Shown here one piece after another: positions 1 through 8,643 of a DNA stretch of 64,000 bases. The notes under the pieces were generated by a model, which saw nothing but the letters and a program-made list of their open reading frames with translations, was not told the origin of the DNA and made no database searches. The DNA comes from Aeromicrobium sp. Root236 (lineage in GTDB: Bacteria > Actinomycetota > Actinomycetes > Propionibacteriales > Nocardioidaceae): contig NZ_LMIS01000001.1 in the NCBI RefSeq assembly GCF_001428805.1, positions 3,637,908 through 3,701,907 of the forward strand. The letters are read 5' to 3'. Within the stretch, counting starts at the first letter, position 1. Each line of letters starts with the position of its first letter. The translations under genes were made by a program, and so were the position numbers.

Positions 1-1032
1 CGGCTCGGTGAGCCCCTCGACCGAGCGGCGACGGCGCAGGCGCTGCGCACGGCGTTGGATCCCAACGGCTCCTGGATTCCTGAGGTGCTGACCGCGGCAC
101 ACACCCGCCTGATGGAGGTGCGCCGCGACGTCCCGGACGCCGGCGGCATGGTGATCGCGAGCGACCAGGACACCGCGCGGCAGTACGCCGCAGTGCTGGC
201 CGAGATCTCCGGTGCGGTGCCGACTGTCGTGCTGTCCGACGAGGCCGGCGCCAGTGCGCGGATCGCTGAGTTCTCCGCCGGCATGACTCCGTGGATGGTC
301 GCCGTGCGCATGGTCAGCGAGGGCGTCGACGTGCCACGCCTGTCCGTGGGCGTCTACGCCACCACGACCTCGACCCCGTTGTTCTTCGCCCAGGCGGTCG
401 GCCGGTTCGTCCGTGCCCGGCGCAAGGGCGAGACCGCCTCGATCTTCGTGCCGAGCGTGCCGCGGCTGCTGCAGCTCGCGTCCGACCTCGAGGCGCAGCG
501 CGACCACGTCATCGGCCGGCCGGTCAAGGACGAGGAGGACCTGTTCGCCGCCGAGGCCGAGCTGATGGCCAAGGCCAACGAGGACCAGGGTGCTTCGGAC
601 CAGCTGGGCGAGTACCGCGCACTCGGCAGCGACGCCTCGTTCGACCGGCTCGTCTACGACGGCGGCGAGTTCGGCTACGACGCGTTGTCGGACGACGACG
701 GCGAGCTGGACTTCCTCGGCATACCGGGACTGCTCGACCACGACCAGGTCGCCGAGCTCCTGCGTACGTCGCGGGCCAAGCGGGCCAAGGCGAAGTCCAA
801 GGACGCGTCTGCGCCGGAGGCCGACGTCGCGTTCGAGAAGCGCAGCGAGCTGCGGCGTGAGCTGCACGCCCTCGTCGGAGCGTGGCACCACCGCACGGGC
901 GCGCCACACGGCGTGACGCACAGCCGGCTGCGGCAGCAGTGCGGCGGACCCCCGGCGGCGCAGGCGTCGGCAGCGCAGCTGCAGGAGCGCATCGACGCCA
1001 TCCGTGCCTGGGCGCTCAAGGCCTCCGGCTAG
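1..1032 (+). CDS. DEAD/DEAH-box superfamily 2 helicase, C-terminal part (5' truncated)
   Basis: The reading frame is open from the first base, so the gene begins upstream and only the last 343 codons are visible. The fragment holds the second RecA-like lobe of an SF2 helicase. Motif V (EGVDVPR, about fragment residues 107-113) and motif VI (QAVGRFVR, about 131-138) are clear, and the arginine of motif VI should be the finger. A charged, Lys/Ala-rich tail follows. The Walker A and DEAH boxes must lie outside the window. It resembles the type III restriction/ERCC3-like helicases of actinobacteria. ATP-driven nucleic-acid unwinding is safe to infer, but the specific substrate is not. Confidence 0.85.
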   Translation, partial: RLGEPLDRAATAQALRTALDPNGSWIPEVLTAAHTRLMEVRRDVPDAGGMVIASDQDTARQYAAVLAEISGAVPTVVLSDEAGASARIAEFSAGMTPWMVAVRMVSEGVDVPRLSVGVYATTTSTPLFFAQAVGRFVRARRKGETASIFVPSVPRLLQLASDLEAQRDHVIGRPVKDEEDLFAAEAELMAKANEDQGASDQLGEYRALGSDASFDRLVYDGGEFGYDALSDDDGELDFLGIPGLLDHDQVAELLRTSRAKRAKAKSKDASAPEADVAFEKRSELRRELHALVGAWHHRTGAPHGVTHSRLRQQCGGPPAAQASAAQLQERIDAIRAWALKASG

Positions 1033-1113
1033 CTCAACCAGCGGGAGCCGCGGTTCGCTCTCTCCGGTGCCACCGAGCGTACGGCTCGCCGGGTGCGCCG
1101 GGGACCGAACGGC

Positions 1114-1119
1114 TACGCT
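1114..1119 (+). promoter_or_regulatory. -10 box (TACGCT) of a leaderless promoter
   Basis: TACGCT lies 7 nt before the GTG at 1127. This matches the spacing expected if transcription starts at the start codon itself, and it supports GTG 1127 over the in-frame ATG at 1139 or the longer upstream extension. Confidence 0.55.
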
Positions 1120-1126
1120 CGCGGGC

Positions 1127-2071
1127 GTGACCTCGACGATGGCGCTGCGTACGCGCGCGTTCGCAGCTCTGCTGGGCCTCGCGGAGAAGGGCATCGAGGA
1201 CGTCGTCGACCTCCCGGCGCACCGGGCCAAGCGGGTCAAGCTGCAACGCTCCCTCCCTGGCCGGTACGTCTTCGGGCGGCCCGACTCCCGTGCCGTCGTC
1301 GAGGAGATCACGGTCGGCGCCGGGTCCCGCGCGCTCGTCCATCGCCCTGCCGAGGCCACAGCACCGTTGCCCTGCGTCATCAACCTCCACGGCGGCGGCT
1401 GGGTGCAGGGCAACCCCGAGCAGTCGCAGTGGCTGACGACCCGCGTCGCCGTACGCAACCAGGCCGTCGTGATCTCGCCCACGTACGCGTTGGCGCCTGA
1501 GCACCCGTTCCCTGCCGGCGTCGAGAGCTGCTGGGCGACGCTGGAGTGGGTCGTCGCGCACGCCGACGAGCTGGGCATCGACGCAGAGCGCATCGCCGTG
1601 ATGGGTGACAGCGGCGGCGGCAACCTCGCCGCTGTGCTGGCGCTGCTCGCGCGCGACGCCGGCGGGCCCGCGATCCGTGCGCAGGTGCTGATCTATCCGG
1701 GCACCGAGATGTACGACCGTTTCCCGTCCGAGGACCGTCACGCCGAGGCGCCCGTCCTCACGTCGAAGAACATGCGCGCCTTCGCCCGGCTCTACATGGG
1801 GGAGCGGTACGGCGACGAGGACTTCCGGGCGTCGCCGATCCGGGCGGCGTCGCACGCCGGCCTGCCCCCGGCGTTCATCCTGACGGCCGAGCTGGACCCG
1901 CTGCTCGACAACGGGGCCCGCTATCGCGACGCGTTGGAGACCGCGGGCGTGCCGGTGCAGTACGCCGAGTACGCGGGAGCGATCCACGGATTCATGAGCC
2001 TGCCGGGGGTCGTGCCGGTGGCCAGACGTGCGCTCGACGACATCGTCGACTACCTCGACCGCACGCTCTGA
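1127..2071 (+). CDS. Alpha/beta hydrolase, hormone-sensitive-lipase family esterase
   Basis: This 314-residue protein has the HSL (bacterial group IV) esterase layout. The oxyanion-hole motif HGGGW is near residue 88, and the nucleophile motif GDSGGG puts the catalytic serine near residue 162. An Asp in ELDPLLDNG (about 256) and a His in AIHGF (about 286) complete the triad. It should hydrolyse short- to medium-chain carboxylic esters in the cytoplasm. There is no signal peptide. The GTG start is chosen because a -10 box sits 7 nt upstream. The upstream helicase is a separate unit. The physiological substrate cannot be read from the sequence. Confidence 0.88.
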   Translation: MTSTMALRTRAFAALLGLAEKGIEDVVDLPAHRAKRVKLQRSLPGRYVFGRPDSRAVVEEITVGAGSRALVHRPAEATAPLPCVINLHGGGWVQGNPEQSQWLTTRVAVRNQAVVISPTYALAPEHPFPAGVESCWATLEWVVAHADELGIDAERIAVMGDSGGGNLAAVLALLARDAGGPAIRAQVLIYPGTEMYDRFPSEDRHAEAPVLTSKNMRAFARLYMGERYGDEDFRASPIRAASHAGLPPAFILTAELDPLLDNGARYRDALETAGVPVQYAEYAGAIHGFMSLPGVVPVARRALDDIVDYLDRTL

Positions 2072-2075
2072 GGCA

Positions 2076-2104
2076 TTGTGACAGTGTCGCTGTCACGGTA
2101 ACGT
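2076..2104 (+). promoter_or_regulatory. Promoter with TetR-like palindromic operator before the MpaB-family gene
   Basis: A -35-like TTGTGA (2076-2081) and a -10 TAACGT (2099-2104) are separated by 17 nt. The spacer is filled by a perfect inverted repeat, GTGACAG-N5-CTGTCAC (2078-2096). The -10 lies 6 nt before ATG 2111, giving a leaderless start. A dyad of this size between the promoter boxes is typical of a TetR-family operator, where binding blocks RNA polymerase. No regulator gene is adjacent. Confidence 0.7.
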
Positions 2105-2110
2105 CAGGCC

Positions 2111-2983
2111 ATGCGACGTGACCACTGGCAACGCAGGATCGCCGAGCTCGACCCGGAGACCCAGTACGAGGAGATCGCGCGGATCGGCCTCCACCACGAG
2201 TTCCCCTGGGACTACCAGCAGGCGCTGAGCTTCGCGTTGTTCCGCACGTACGCGGTGCCGTCGATCGGCCGGCTGCTGTACGACACGGGGGAGTTCACCG
2301 AGCGGACCCAGAAGCGCCACGACGACACCGCGCTGGTGCTCGAGTCCGTGCTCGTCGACGGCATGGAGTCGCAGGACGGCCGGGCTGCTGTGCGCCGGAT
2401 GAACCAGATGCACGGCAGCTACGACATCTCCAACGACGACCTGCGCTACGTCCTGGCGACGTTCGTCGTGGTGCCGCACCGATGGCTGCAGGACTACGGC
2501 TGGCGCAAGCCCGGCGAGGGCGAGGTGACCGCCGGCGTCAGGTACTACCAGCGGCTCGGCGCACTGATGGGCATCAAGGACATCCCGCGGGATCTCGCCG
2601 GGTTCGAGGAGTTGATGGACTCGTACGAGGCGGAGCACTTCGCGCCCGATCCCAAGACCCGCGCGGTCGCCGACGCGACGCTGGAGCTGCTCGTCTCGTT
2701 CTATCCACGTGTTCTCGCCAAGCCGGTCGAGGTGTTCAGCCGGGCGTTGATGGACGACGCGCTGCTCGCAGCATTCGGCTACGAGAAGCCGTCACGCCTC
2801 GTCGTGACGCTGGCCCGCGGTGGCCTGCGGCTGCGAGGTCACGTCGAGCGGTTCATGCCGCCGCGCCGCAAGCCCCAGTACGCCCGCGACCTCAAGCGCA
2901 TCAAGTCCTACCCCGGGGGATTCATGGTGGAGCGCCTCGGCACCTTCCCCTCGACGATGCCGCAGATGGACGACGTCGCCTGA
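2111..2983 (+). CDS. Oxygenase MpaB family protein (DUF2236)
   Basis: This 290-residue protein matches the DUF2236/MpaB family, which includes latex-clearing protein and fungal MpaB and uses a b-type heme to cleave C=C bonds. Visible family features are the RMNQMHGSYDI stretch followed by LRYVLATFVVVPHRW, and a conserved central HEFPWDY region near residue 28. No signal peptide is seen. A palindromic operator overlaps its promoter, so it is probably repressed by a TetR-type regulator until a ligand, perhaps a lipid or terpenoid, is present. Substrate assignment would be a guess. Confidence 0.85.
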   Translation: MRRDHWQRRIAELDPETQYEEIARIGLHHEFPWDYQQALSFALFRTYAVPSIGRLLYDTGEFTERTQKRHDDTALVLESVLVDGMESQDGRAAVRRMNQMHGSYDISNDDLRYVLATFVVVPHRWLQDYGWRKPGEGEVTAGVRYYQRLGALMGIKDIPRDLAGFEELMDSYEAEHFAPDPKTRAVADATLELLVSFYPRVLAKPVEVFSRALMDDALLAAFGYEKPSRLVVTLARGGLRLRGHVERFMPPRRKPQYARDLKRIKSYPGGFMVERLGTFPSTMPQMDDVA

Positions 2984-3026
2984 GTTGGACATCCGCGTGA
3001 CTTTCGTGACGCACGTCTCGTTATGA

Positions 3027-3045
3027 CTCCCAAGTAACTTGGGAG
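3027..3045 (+). promoter_or_regulatory. Hairpin enclosing the Shine-Dalgarno of the M19-like gene
   Basis: CTCCCAAG-TAA-CTTGGGAG is a perfect 8-bp inverted repeat with a 3-nt loop. Its right arm contains most of the GGGAGG ribosome binding site, which ends 4 nt before ATG 3051. In RNA this would sequester the ribosome binding site; in DNA it could be a regulator site. Both readings are inference. Confidence 0.6.
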
Positions 3046-3050
3046 GCTTC

Positions 3051-5567
3051 ATGCGGCCGGTCTCACGCCACCGTCACTTCTGGCCCATCACGGTCGCGGT
3101 CACCACGATCGCCGTCACGATGGGCTCGTTCCCCGCCTACGCGAGCTGGGCGCAGCAGTTCCACGACCGGCCGGCCCAGGCGGCGACCGCGAGCGGCGGC
3201 GTGATCGACGAGTCGAAGCCCCACACGCACAACGACCCGGCGACCAAGAACGCGATCTCCCGCGCGCCGCAGTCGGCGGACACCGCCGACCCCACGACCC
3301 TCACGCAGGCGGTTGACCACCTCGGTGGCGTGACGGCGCAGCGTGACGAGCCGGACCCGACGCTCGTGCCCACGGCCTCGCCCGCAGCGAGAGCGGCCGT
3401 GCCGCAGGACCGCTACGCCATGGCAGGCGGGTGCTACGCCCTGCAGTCCGCGACGACTGGCAAGTGGGTCGTGCGGGACGGCGGTGGCTACGGCGCCACG
3501 GGCACCTCCCTCACGGGCGCGCTGCCGTTCCACTTCCAGGCGACCGACCTCGGGACCTACCTGCTGTTCGGCCCCGACAAGACGTACCTCGGTGCGAGCA
3601 CCCTGGCCCGGCCCAACCCGCACCTCAACCCCAGCACGATGTCCGACTGGACCGTGACCAGGACCGGCTCGACGTTCACGTTCACCCTGCCGGCGAAGAA
3701 GATCTCGCTCGGCCGCTCGTCGACCGGTGTGCTGGTCAACGGCACCGCCGCGCCGTTCAACCTCAGGCTGACGAGCGGTTGCGCGGCGTGGCCCGAGGTC
3801 GACGTCAACGTCACCGGCAACCCGTTCGCGGGCACGACGCCCTACCAGGAGGTGCGCGGCTACCTCGACGCGCACACGCACGGCATGGCGTTCGAGTTCC
3901 TCGGCGGCGACGTGCACTGCGGTCGTCCGTGGCACCCGTACGGCGTGGCGTACGCGCTCAAGGACTGCATCGACCACGAGCTCACCGGCGGCAGCGGCGC
4001 GGTGCTCGAGAACTTCCTCAAGGGCGGCACGATCGAGCCGCACGACACCGTCGGCTGGCCGACGTTCAAGGACTGGCCGGCACCGGACTCGCTGACCCAC
4101 GAGGGCACCTACTACAAGTGGCTCGAGCGGTCGTGGCGCGGCGGCCAGCGCATCCTGGTCAACCTGCTGGTGGAGAACGACCAGCTGTGCCTGCTCTACC
4201 CGCTGAAGCGCAACTCGTGCAACGACATGGACTCGATCCGGTTGCAGGCCTCCGACATGCGCAAGCTCGAGCGCTACATCGACGCACAGAGCGGCGGCCC
4301 CGGCAAGGGCTGGTACCGCATCGTGACCGACCCGTTCCAGGCGCGCCAGGTCATCAACCAGGGCAAGCTCGCGGTCGTCATGGGCATCGAGACCAGCGCG
4401 CTGTTCGGCTGCTCGAGCAAGCTCGACGTGCCGCAGTGCACCTCAGCCTCGATCGACAAGCAGCTCGACGAGGTGCAGGCGCTCGGCGTGCGGCAGATGG
4501 AGCTCGTCAACAAGTTCGACAACGCGCTCGCCGGCGTGGCGGGCGACACCGGCACCGCCGCCCCTCTGATCAACGCCGCCAACTTCCTCGAGACCGGGTC
4601 GTTCTGGGACATGCGCAAGTGCCCCGACGGCAGTGATCCCGAAGTGCACGACAAGGACCAGCTCGCGCTGCCGTCCGTCGCGCCGCAGCAGGACGCGCTG
4701 TTCGGCGCGATCGCCGGGCTGGCGGTGCCGATCAAGCTGCCGCTGTACGCCTCGGGACCGCACTGCAACGCGCGCGGCCTCACGAACCTCGGTGACCACA
4801 CGATCGAGGAGATGGCCAAGCGCAAGATGATCTTCGACCCCGACCACATGAGTGTCGTGGCCCGGAAGTCGTCGCTGGACCTCGCCGAGAAGCTGAAGTA
4901 TCCCGGCGTCGTGTCCAGCCACTCGTGGGCGACCCCCGACGCGTACCCGCGCATCTACGAGCTCGGCGGTGTCGTGACGCCGTACGCGGGGGACAGCGCA
5001 GGCTTCGTCGAGAAGTGGCGCAAGCACCTGACCTGGGCGGACCCGCGCTACTACTTCGGCTTCGGCTACGGCGCGGACATCAACGGTCTCGGGGCGCAGG
5101 GCAACCCGCGCGGCGCGGATGCCCCCGACAAGGTGACCTACCCGTTCACCGGTCTCGGCGGCGTCACGATCGACAAGCAGGTCAGCGGCAAGCGGACGTA
5201 CGACATCAACGTCGACGGCGTCGCGCACTACGGCCTCTATCCCGACTGGATCGAGGACCTGCGCAAGCAGGGTGGGCAGGAGATCGCCGACGACATGGCG
5301 CGAGGCGCTGAGGCGTACCTCGACATGTGGGAGCGTGCGGTCGGCGTGACGAACGATGCGTGCCGGGACTCCCGGGCCATCAAGGCCGAGAGCGTCATCA
5401 AGGGCATCCCGATCGGCACCACGGTGCAGAACGTGCTGCTCAAGGCCGGTCAGCCTCACACGCGGCTCGCGACGGCGTTCACCTACTGCGCACGCAACGC
5501 CGCCGGGACGCAGGTCACCCGCACCGTGACGTTCGGCCCGACGGGCAAGGTGACCAAGATCAGCTAG
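3051..5567 (+). CDS. Secreted membrane-dipeptidase-like (peptidase M19) protein with N-terminal beta-trefoil-like domain
   Basis: This 838-residue exported protein has a basic N-terminus and hydrophobic core ending near AYA-SWA (about residue 33), typical of a Sec signal peptide. A linker rich in Ala/Thr/Pro follows. Residues about 125-250 look like a beta-trefoil/fascin-like or ricin-like module (CYALQSATTGKW). The C-terminal TIM-barrel part carries metal-site motifs expected in M19 renal-dipeptidase relatives: DAHTHG near 274, a DPDHMS motif near 600 and SHSWATP near 623. Several Cys pairs suggest extracytoplasmic disulfides. The start at ATG 3051 is set by GGGAGG. Zinc-dependent dipeptide or amide hydrolysis is likely; the substrate is unknown. 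Confidence 0.75.
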   Translation: MRPVSRHRHFWPITVAVTTIAVTMGSFPAYASWAQQFHDRPAQAATASGGVIDESKPHTHNDPATKNAISRAPQSADTADPTTLTQAVDHLGGVTAQRDEPDPTLVPTASPAARAAVPQDRYAMAGGCYALQSATTGKWVVRDGGGYGATGTSLTGALPFHFQATDLGTYLLFGPDKTYLGASTLARPNPHLNPSTMSDWTVTRTGSTFTFTLPAKKISLGRSSTGVLVNGTAAPFNLRLTSGCAAWPEVDVNVTGNPFAGTTPYQEVRGYLDAHTHGMAFEFLGGDVHCGRPWHPYGVAYALKDCIDHELTGGSGAVLENFLKGGTIEPHDTVGWPTFKDWPAPDSLTHEGTYYKWLERSWRGGQRILVNLLVENDQLCLLYPLKRNSCNDMDSIRLQASDMRKLERYIDAQSGGPGKGWYRIVTDPFQARQVINQGKLAVVMGIETSALFGCSSKLDVPQCTSASIDKQLDEVQALGVRQMELVNKFDNALAGVAGDTGTAAPLINAANFLETGSFWDMRKCPDGSDPEVHDKDQLALPSVAPQQDALFGAIAGLAVPIKLPLYASGPHCNARGLTNLGDHTIEEMAKRKMIFDPDHMSVVARKSSLDLAEKLKYPGVVSSHSWATPDAYPRIYELGGVVTPYAGDSAGFVEKWRKHLTWADPRYYFGFGYGADINGLGAQGNPRGADAPDKVTYPFTGLGGVTIDKQVSGKRTYDINVDGVAHYGLYPDWIEDLRKQGGQEIADDMARGAEAYLDMWERAVGVTNDACRDSRAIKAESVIKGIPIGTTVQNVLLKAGQPHTRLATAFTYCARNAAGTQVTRTVTFGPTGKVTKIS

Positions 5568-5605
5568 CCGGGAAGCATCGGCGCGGGTCGCGCGTTGCCC
5601 ATGAC

Positions 5606-6643
5606 GTGAGACTTTCCGTGCTGGACCTCGTCCCCGTACGCACCGACCAGTCGACCGGCGACGCGTTGGCCGCGACTGTGTCCCTGGCCCAGGTCGCCGA
5701 CAGGCTCGGCTTCACCCGGTTCTGGGTCGCCGAGCACCACAACATGCCGGCCGTCGCCGCGACGTCGCCGCCGGTGCTGATCGCGATGCTCGGCGCGCAG
5801 ACCACCTCGATCCGGCTCGGCTCGGGCGGCGTCATGCTGCCCAACCATGCACCGTTGGCGGTCGCCGAGCAGTTCGCCCTGCTCGAGGCCGCGACGCCGG
5901 GCCGCATCGACCTCGGCATCGGGCGCGCCCCGGGCTCCGACCCGGTCACCTCGATGGCGCTGCGCGGGGCCGCCGGTCGTGACGACACGGACATCGAGAA
6001 CTTCCCGCAGTACCTCGACGACGTCGTGGCGCTCATGGGCGCCGAGGGCGTACGTGTGGCGGTGCCCCGCCAGAACTACGTCCTCAAGGCGACGCCGGCG
6101 GCGTCGACGGAGCCGCGCATGTGGCTGCTGGGATCGTCGATGTACTCGGCGCACCTCGCCGCGGCGAAGGGCCTGCCGTACGTCTTCGCGCACCACTTCT
6201 CGGGCCAGGGCACAGCCGAGGCGCTTGACGTCTATCGCTCAGAGTTCCAGCCCAGCGACCTGGCCTCGGAGCCGGTCACGTTCCTGACGGTCAACGCGTC
6301 GGTCGCGACGACCGAGGAGGAGGCCGCGGCGCTGATGCTGCCCAACCTGCACATGATGGCCCGCCTGCGCACGGGGCAGCCGCTGACGGCGCTCGACCTG
6401 GTCGAGGACGCCCAGGCGCTGGAGCTGCACCCGCAGGCGGCCGCGATCGTCGACTCCGCCCTGGCGCGAGCCGTGGTCGGGACGCCGGAGCAGGCCGCGA
6501 CGCAGGTCCGCGAGCTCGCCGCGCAGTTCGGCGTCGACGAGGTCATGGTCAACCCCGTCGCGTCGGCCCGGCGTGGCACGGATCCGCGTACGGCACCGGG
6601 ACGCGAGCAGACGCTGGAGCTGCTCGCGAAGGAGCTGCTCTAG
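5606..6643 (+). CDS. LLM-class flavin-dependent oxidoreductase (bacterial luciferase-like)
   Basis: This 345-residue protein starts at GTG 5606 (VRLSVLDLVPV). It shows the hallmarks of the F420/FMN luciferase-like superfamily: a conserved WVAEHHNMP near residue 40, then SPPVLIAMLGAQT, GSGGVMLPNH and a GRIDLGIGRAPG loop. Members use reduced flavin for monooxygenation or dehydrogenation in a TIM barrel. Its TAG stop shares bases with the TAG of the facing acetyltransferase gene (CTAG, 6640-6643). The specific reaction cannot be deduced. Confidence 0.87.
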   Translation: MRLSVLDLVPVRTDQSTGDALAATVSLAQVADRLGFTRFWVAEHHNMPAVAATSPPVLIAMLGAQTTSIRLGSGGVMLPNHAPLAVAEQFALLEAATPGRIDLGIGRAPGSDPVTSMALRGAAGRDDTDIENFPQYLDDVVALMGAEGVRVAVPRQNYVLKATPAASTEPRMWLLGSSMYSAHLAAAKGLPYVFAHHFSGQGTAEALDVYRSEFQPSDLASEPVTFLTVNASVATTEEEAAALMLPNLHMMARLRTGQPLTALDLVEDAQALELHPQAAAIVDSALARAVVGTPEQAATQVRELAAQFGVDEVMVNPVASARRGTDPRTAPGREQTLELLAKELL

Positions 6644-7125
6644 AGCTCGGCGTACATCACGTGGAGACCGACCCGGCCCTGCGCCGGGTGCTCGAACGCT
6701 CCGGGGACGGTGCCGACGATCGTGAAGCCGTGGCGCTCGTAGAGCTCGACCGCTGACGTGTTGGACGCCGCGACGGCGTTGAACTGCATGCCCGCGTAGC
6801 CGAGCCCACGAGCCCAGTCGAGGGCGTCGCGGACGAGTGCTCCGCCGACGCCTTGGCCGCGGGCGTCTGCGGCGACCATGAAGCTCGCCGTCGCGACGTG
6901 GGAGCCGGGGCCCGGGCGGTTGGTGTTCATGTGCGCGGTGCCGAGGACGGCGTCGCCATCGTGCGCGACGACGGTGCGCCCGGGCGGCGGCTGCACCCAG
7001 GTGGCGTAGGCCTGCTCGGCTGTCATCGCCGGGTCGTAGGTGAACGTGTCGGCAGCGCGTACGACCTCACGCACGATCGGCCACACCTGTGCCCAGTCGT
7101 CCGTCTCGAAATCTCGCAGCTGCAT
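6640..7125 (-). CDS. GNAT family N-acetyltransferase
   Basis: This 161-residue single-domain GNAT starts at ATG 7125 (MQLRDFETDDWAQVWPIV). The acetyl-CoA pyrophosphate-binding motif A reads ARGQGVGGALV, preceded by the beta-4 strand VATASFMV. Motif B includes AVELYERHGF. It lies 2 nt downstream of the Eis-like gene on the same strand, so the two are probably co-transcribed. The acceptor amine is unknown. An upstream in-frame extension runs into the Eis-like gene and is not credible. Confidence 0.85.
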   Translation of the reverse strand: MQLRDFETDDWAQVWPIVREVVRAADTFTYDPAMTAEQAYATWVQPPPGRTVVAHDGDAVLGTAHMNTNRPGPGSHVATASFMVAADARGQGVGGALVRDALDWARGLGYAGMQFNAVAASNTSAVELYERHGFTIVGTVPGAFEHPAQGRVGLHVMYAEL

Positions 7126-7127
7126 GC

Positions 7128-8420
7128 TCAGAACCAGATGCTCAGGAACGGCGCGACGGGGGAGCGGAACAGTGTCTCGAGCTTGCCGGCGTCGCCGTGA
7201 AGGCGTCCGGCCGACTGCAGCACACGGGGCGAGGTGCCGCCGAGGTAGATCACGGCGAGGTCCTCGATCGACAGGGACACGTCGGCCGGCTCGTCGGTCG
7301 AAGTGACGGTGGCCTCGCCCGCATCGTCGACCTCGAGGGCCAACGACCCCTCGCCCGCACCGAACGGGTCCGTCACGCCCAGGACCAGGCGTCCCGGCCC
7401 TGCATAGGTGCGCGCCTCCAGCGCAGCCGGGACGTCGAGGATGCGGATCCAGAGGTGGTCGAGCTCGGCGACCTTGACGGCCCGGAAGTCCGACACCATC
7501 CAGCGCACGGGTTCGTCGACCGGCCGCAGGTGCGCCTTCACCTCGGACACGAGATCCATCTCGAGGACGAACCGCCACAGCGCGGCATAGGCGTCGTCGG
7601 TCGCCGTCACCAGGTGCAGCAGGTCGAGCCGGTGCTGGGTGAAGTCGTCGGGGTTCTGGGTCAGCGTGTAGCTGGCCCACCCCTGCATCCGGCCGTGCTC
7701 GTCGTCGTAGCGGACGTGTCGCTGCTTCTTGGCGACCTCGTCGTCGACCATCAGGCCGAGCTGGCGGTCCCAGAGGATGCCGTCGTAGGCCATCTGGCCG
7801 GGGGTGGCGAGGCGTACGCGCTCGACCAGGGCAAGGCCGGGCTCGAGGAGCTGGTCGGCGTTGACGAAGTGGACCCGCCCGGCCGGCCGCGGGCCCGTCC
7901 AGCTCGCCCGCCGGGCGTCGATCGTGAGGTCGCGCGCCAGCGCCGCCGGACCGAAGCCGAAGTGGCCGTAGATGGTCGACTCGGACACCGTCAGCGTGGC
8001 GATGGGCGCGCCGTGCGCCTGTGCCGTGCGGAGCTCGGCCTCGATGAGGGCGCGAGCGACGCCGCGCCGCCGGTGGGTGGGCGCGACCGTGACGTCGCTG
8101 ATCGCCCAGGACTGGACCGCGCGGTGGCCCGGCACCGTGAGGTCTGCGGGCCAGACCATGGTCGTCGCGACCGGCTCCTCCGGCACGGGGAGGGAGTCGT
8201 CGTAGACCCCGGTGATGCGGCGGTCGGCGAAGTAGCCGTGACGCTGCTCGATCGCCGCGTCAGTCTGCAGGGGGCTGTGGAACCCGCGTGACTCGGCCCG
8301 CGCCCAGGCGGCGAACGCCGGCTTGTCGGAGATGTCGACGAGCTCGAGTCGCAGCCCTTCGGCGGCGAGCCGCTCGCGAGAGGCGGGGTCGATCGGCAGG
8401 TCGAGGTAGTCGTTGCCCAT
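7128..8420 (-). CDS. Eis-like GNAT acetyltransferase (enhanced intracellular survival family)
   Basis: This 430-residue protein has the three-part Eis layout: an N-terminal GNAT domain (DVTVAPTHRRRGVARALI near residue 115), a second degenerate GNAT region, and a C-terminal SCP2-like domain. It ends in a phenylalanine (SIWF). In characterised Eis proteins the terminal Phe carboxylate is the general base, and that residue is kept here. Eis enzymes multi-acetylate amines, including aminoglycosides and lysines. A TAGCCT -10 box 6 nt before ATG 8420 indicates a leaderless transcript. Whether it confers aminoglycoside tolerance is unknown. Confidence 0.85.
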   Translation of the reverse strand: MGNDYLDLPIDPASRERLAAEGLRLELVDISDKPAFAAWARAESRGFHSPLQTDAAIEQRHGYFADRRITGVYDDSLPVPEEPVATTMVWPADLTVPGHRAVQSWAISDVTVAPTHRRRGVARALIEAELRTAQAHGAPIATLTVSESTIYGHFGFGPAALARDLTIDARRASWTGPRPAGRVHFVNADQLLEPGLALVERVRLATPGQMAYDGILWDRQLGLMVDDEVAKKQRHVRYDDEHGRMQGWASYTLTQNPDDFTQHRLDLLHLVTATDDAYAALWRFVLEMDLVSEVKAHLRPVDEPVRWMVSDFRAVKVAELDHLWIRILDVPAALEARTYAGPGRLVLGVTDPFGAGEGSLALEVDDAGEATVTSTDEPADVSLSIEDLAVIYLGGTSPRVLQSAGRLHGDAGKLETLFRSPVAPFLSIWF

Positions 8421-8523
8421 CTGCTCAGGCTATCCATGCCGGCGGACAACCTGACGCCCACCGATCCTGCGGTGTTCATCCTGTCGTCGATCGCTCGTCG
8501 GCCCGGGGCGGGATCGTCGAGTC

Positions 8524-8643
8524 ATGTCAGACATCACGCTGCCGTCCCGCTGGTCGTTGCTGGCGCGTTTCCTCGCGGGTCCGACGCTCGTCGGGCTGGT
8601 CGTCGGATCGGTGGCCGCCGTCGTCGTGCCGCCGCGGTCCTAG
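8524..8643 (+). CDS. Predicted 39-residue small membrane protein
   Basis: A 39-codon ORF starts at ATG 8524 in the gap between two minus-strand genes. It has a basic N-terminal half (SRWSLLARF) and a single hydrophobic helix (LVGLVVGSVAAVVV) before a PPRS end. Third codon positions are almost all G or C, as in real genes here. Its TAG shares CTAG (8640-8643) with the pncA stop, as in three other gene pairs in the window. No strong ribosome binding site is seen. It could be chance, but the codon bias and membrane segment favour a real microprotein. Confidence 0.42.
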   Translation: MSDITLPSRWSLLARFLAGPTLVGLVVGSVAAVVVPPRS

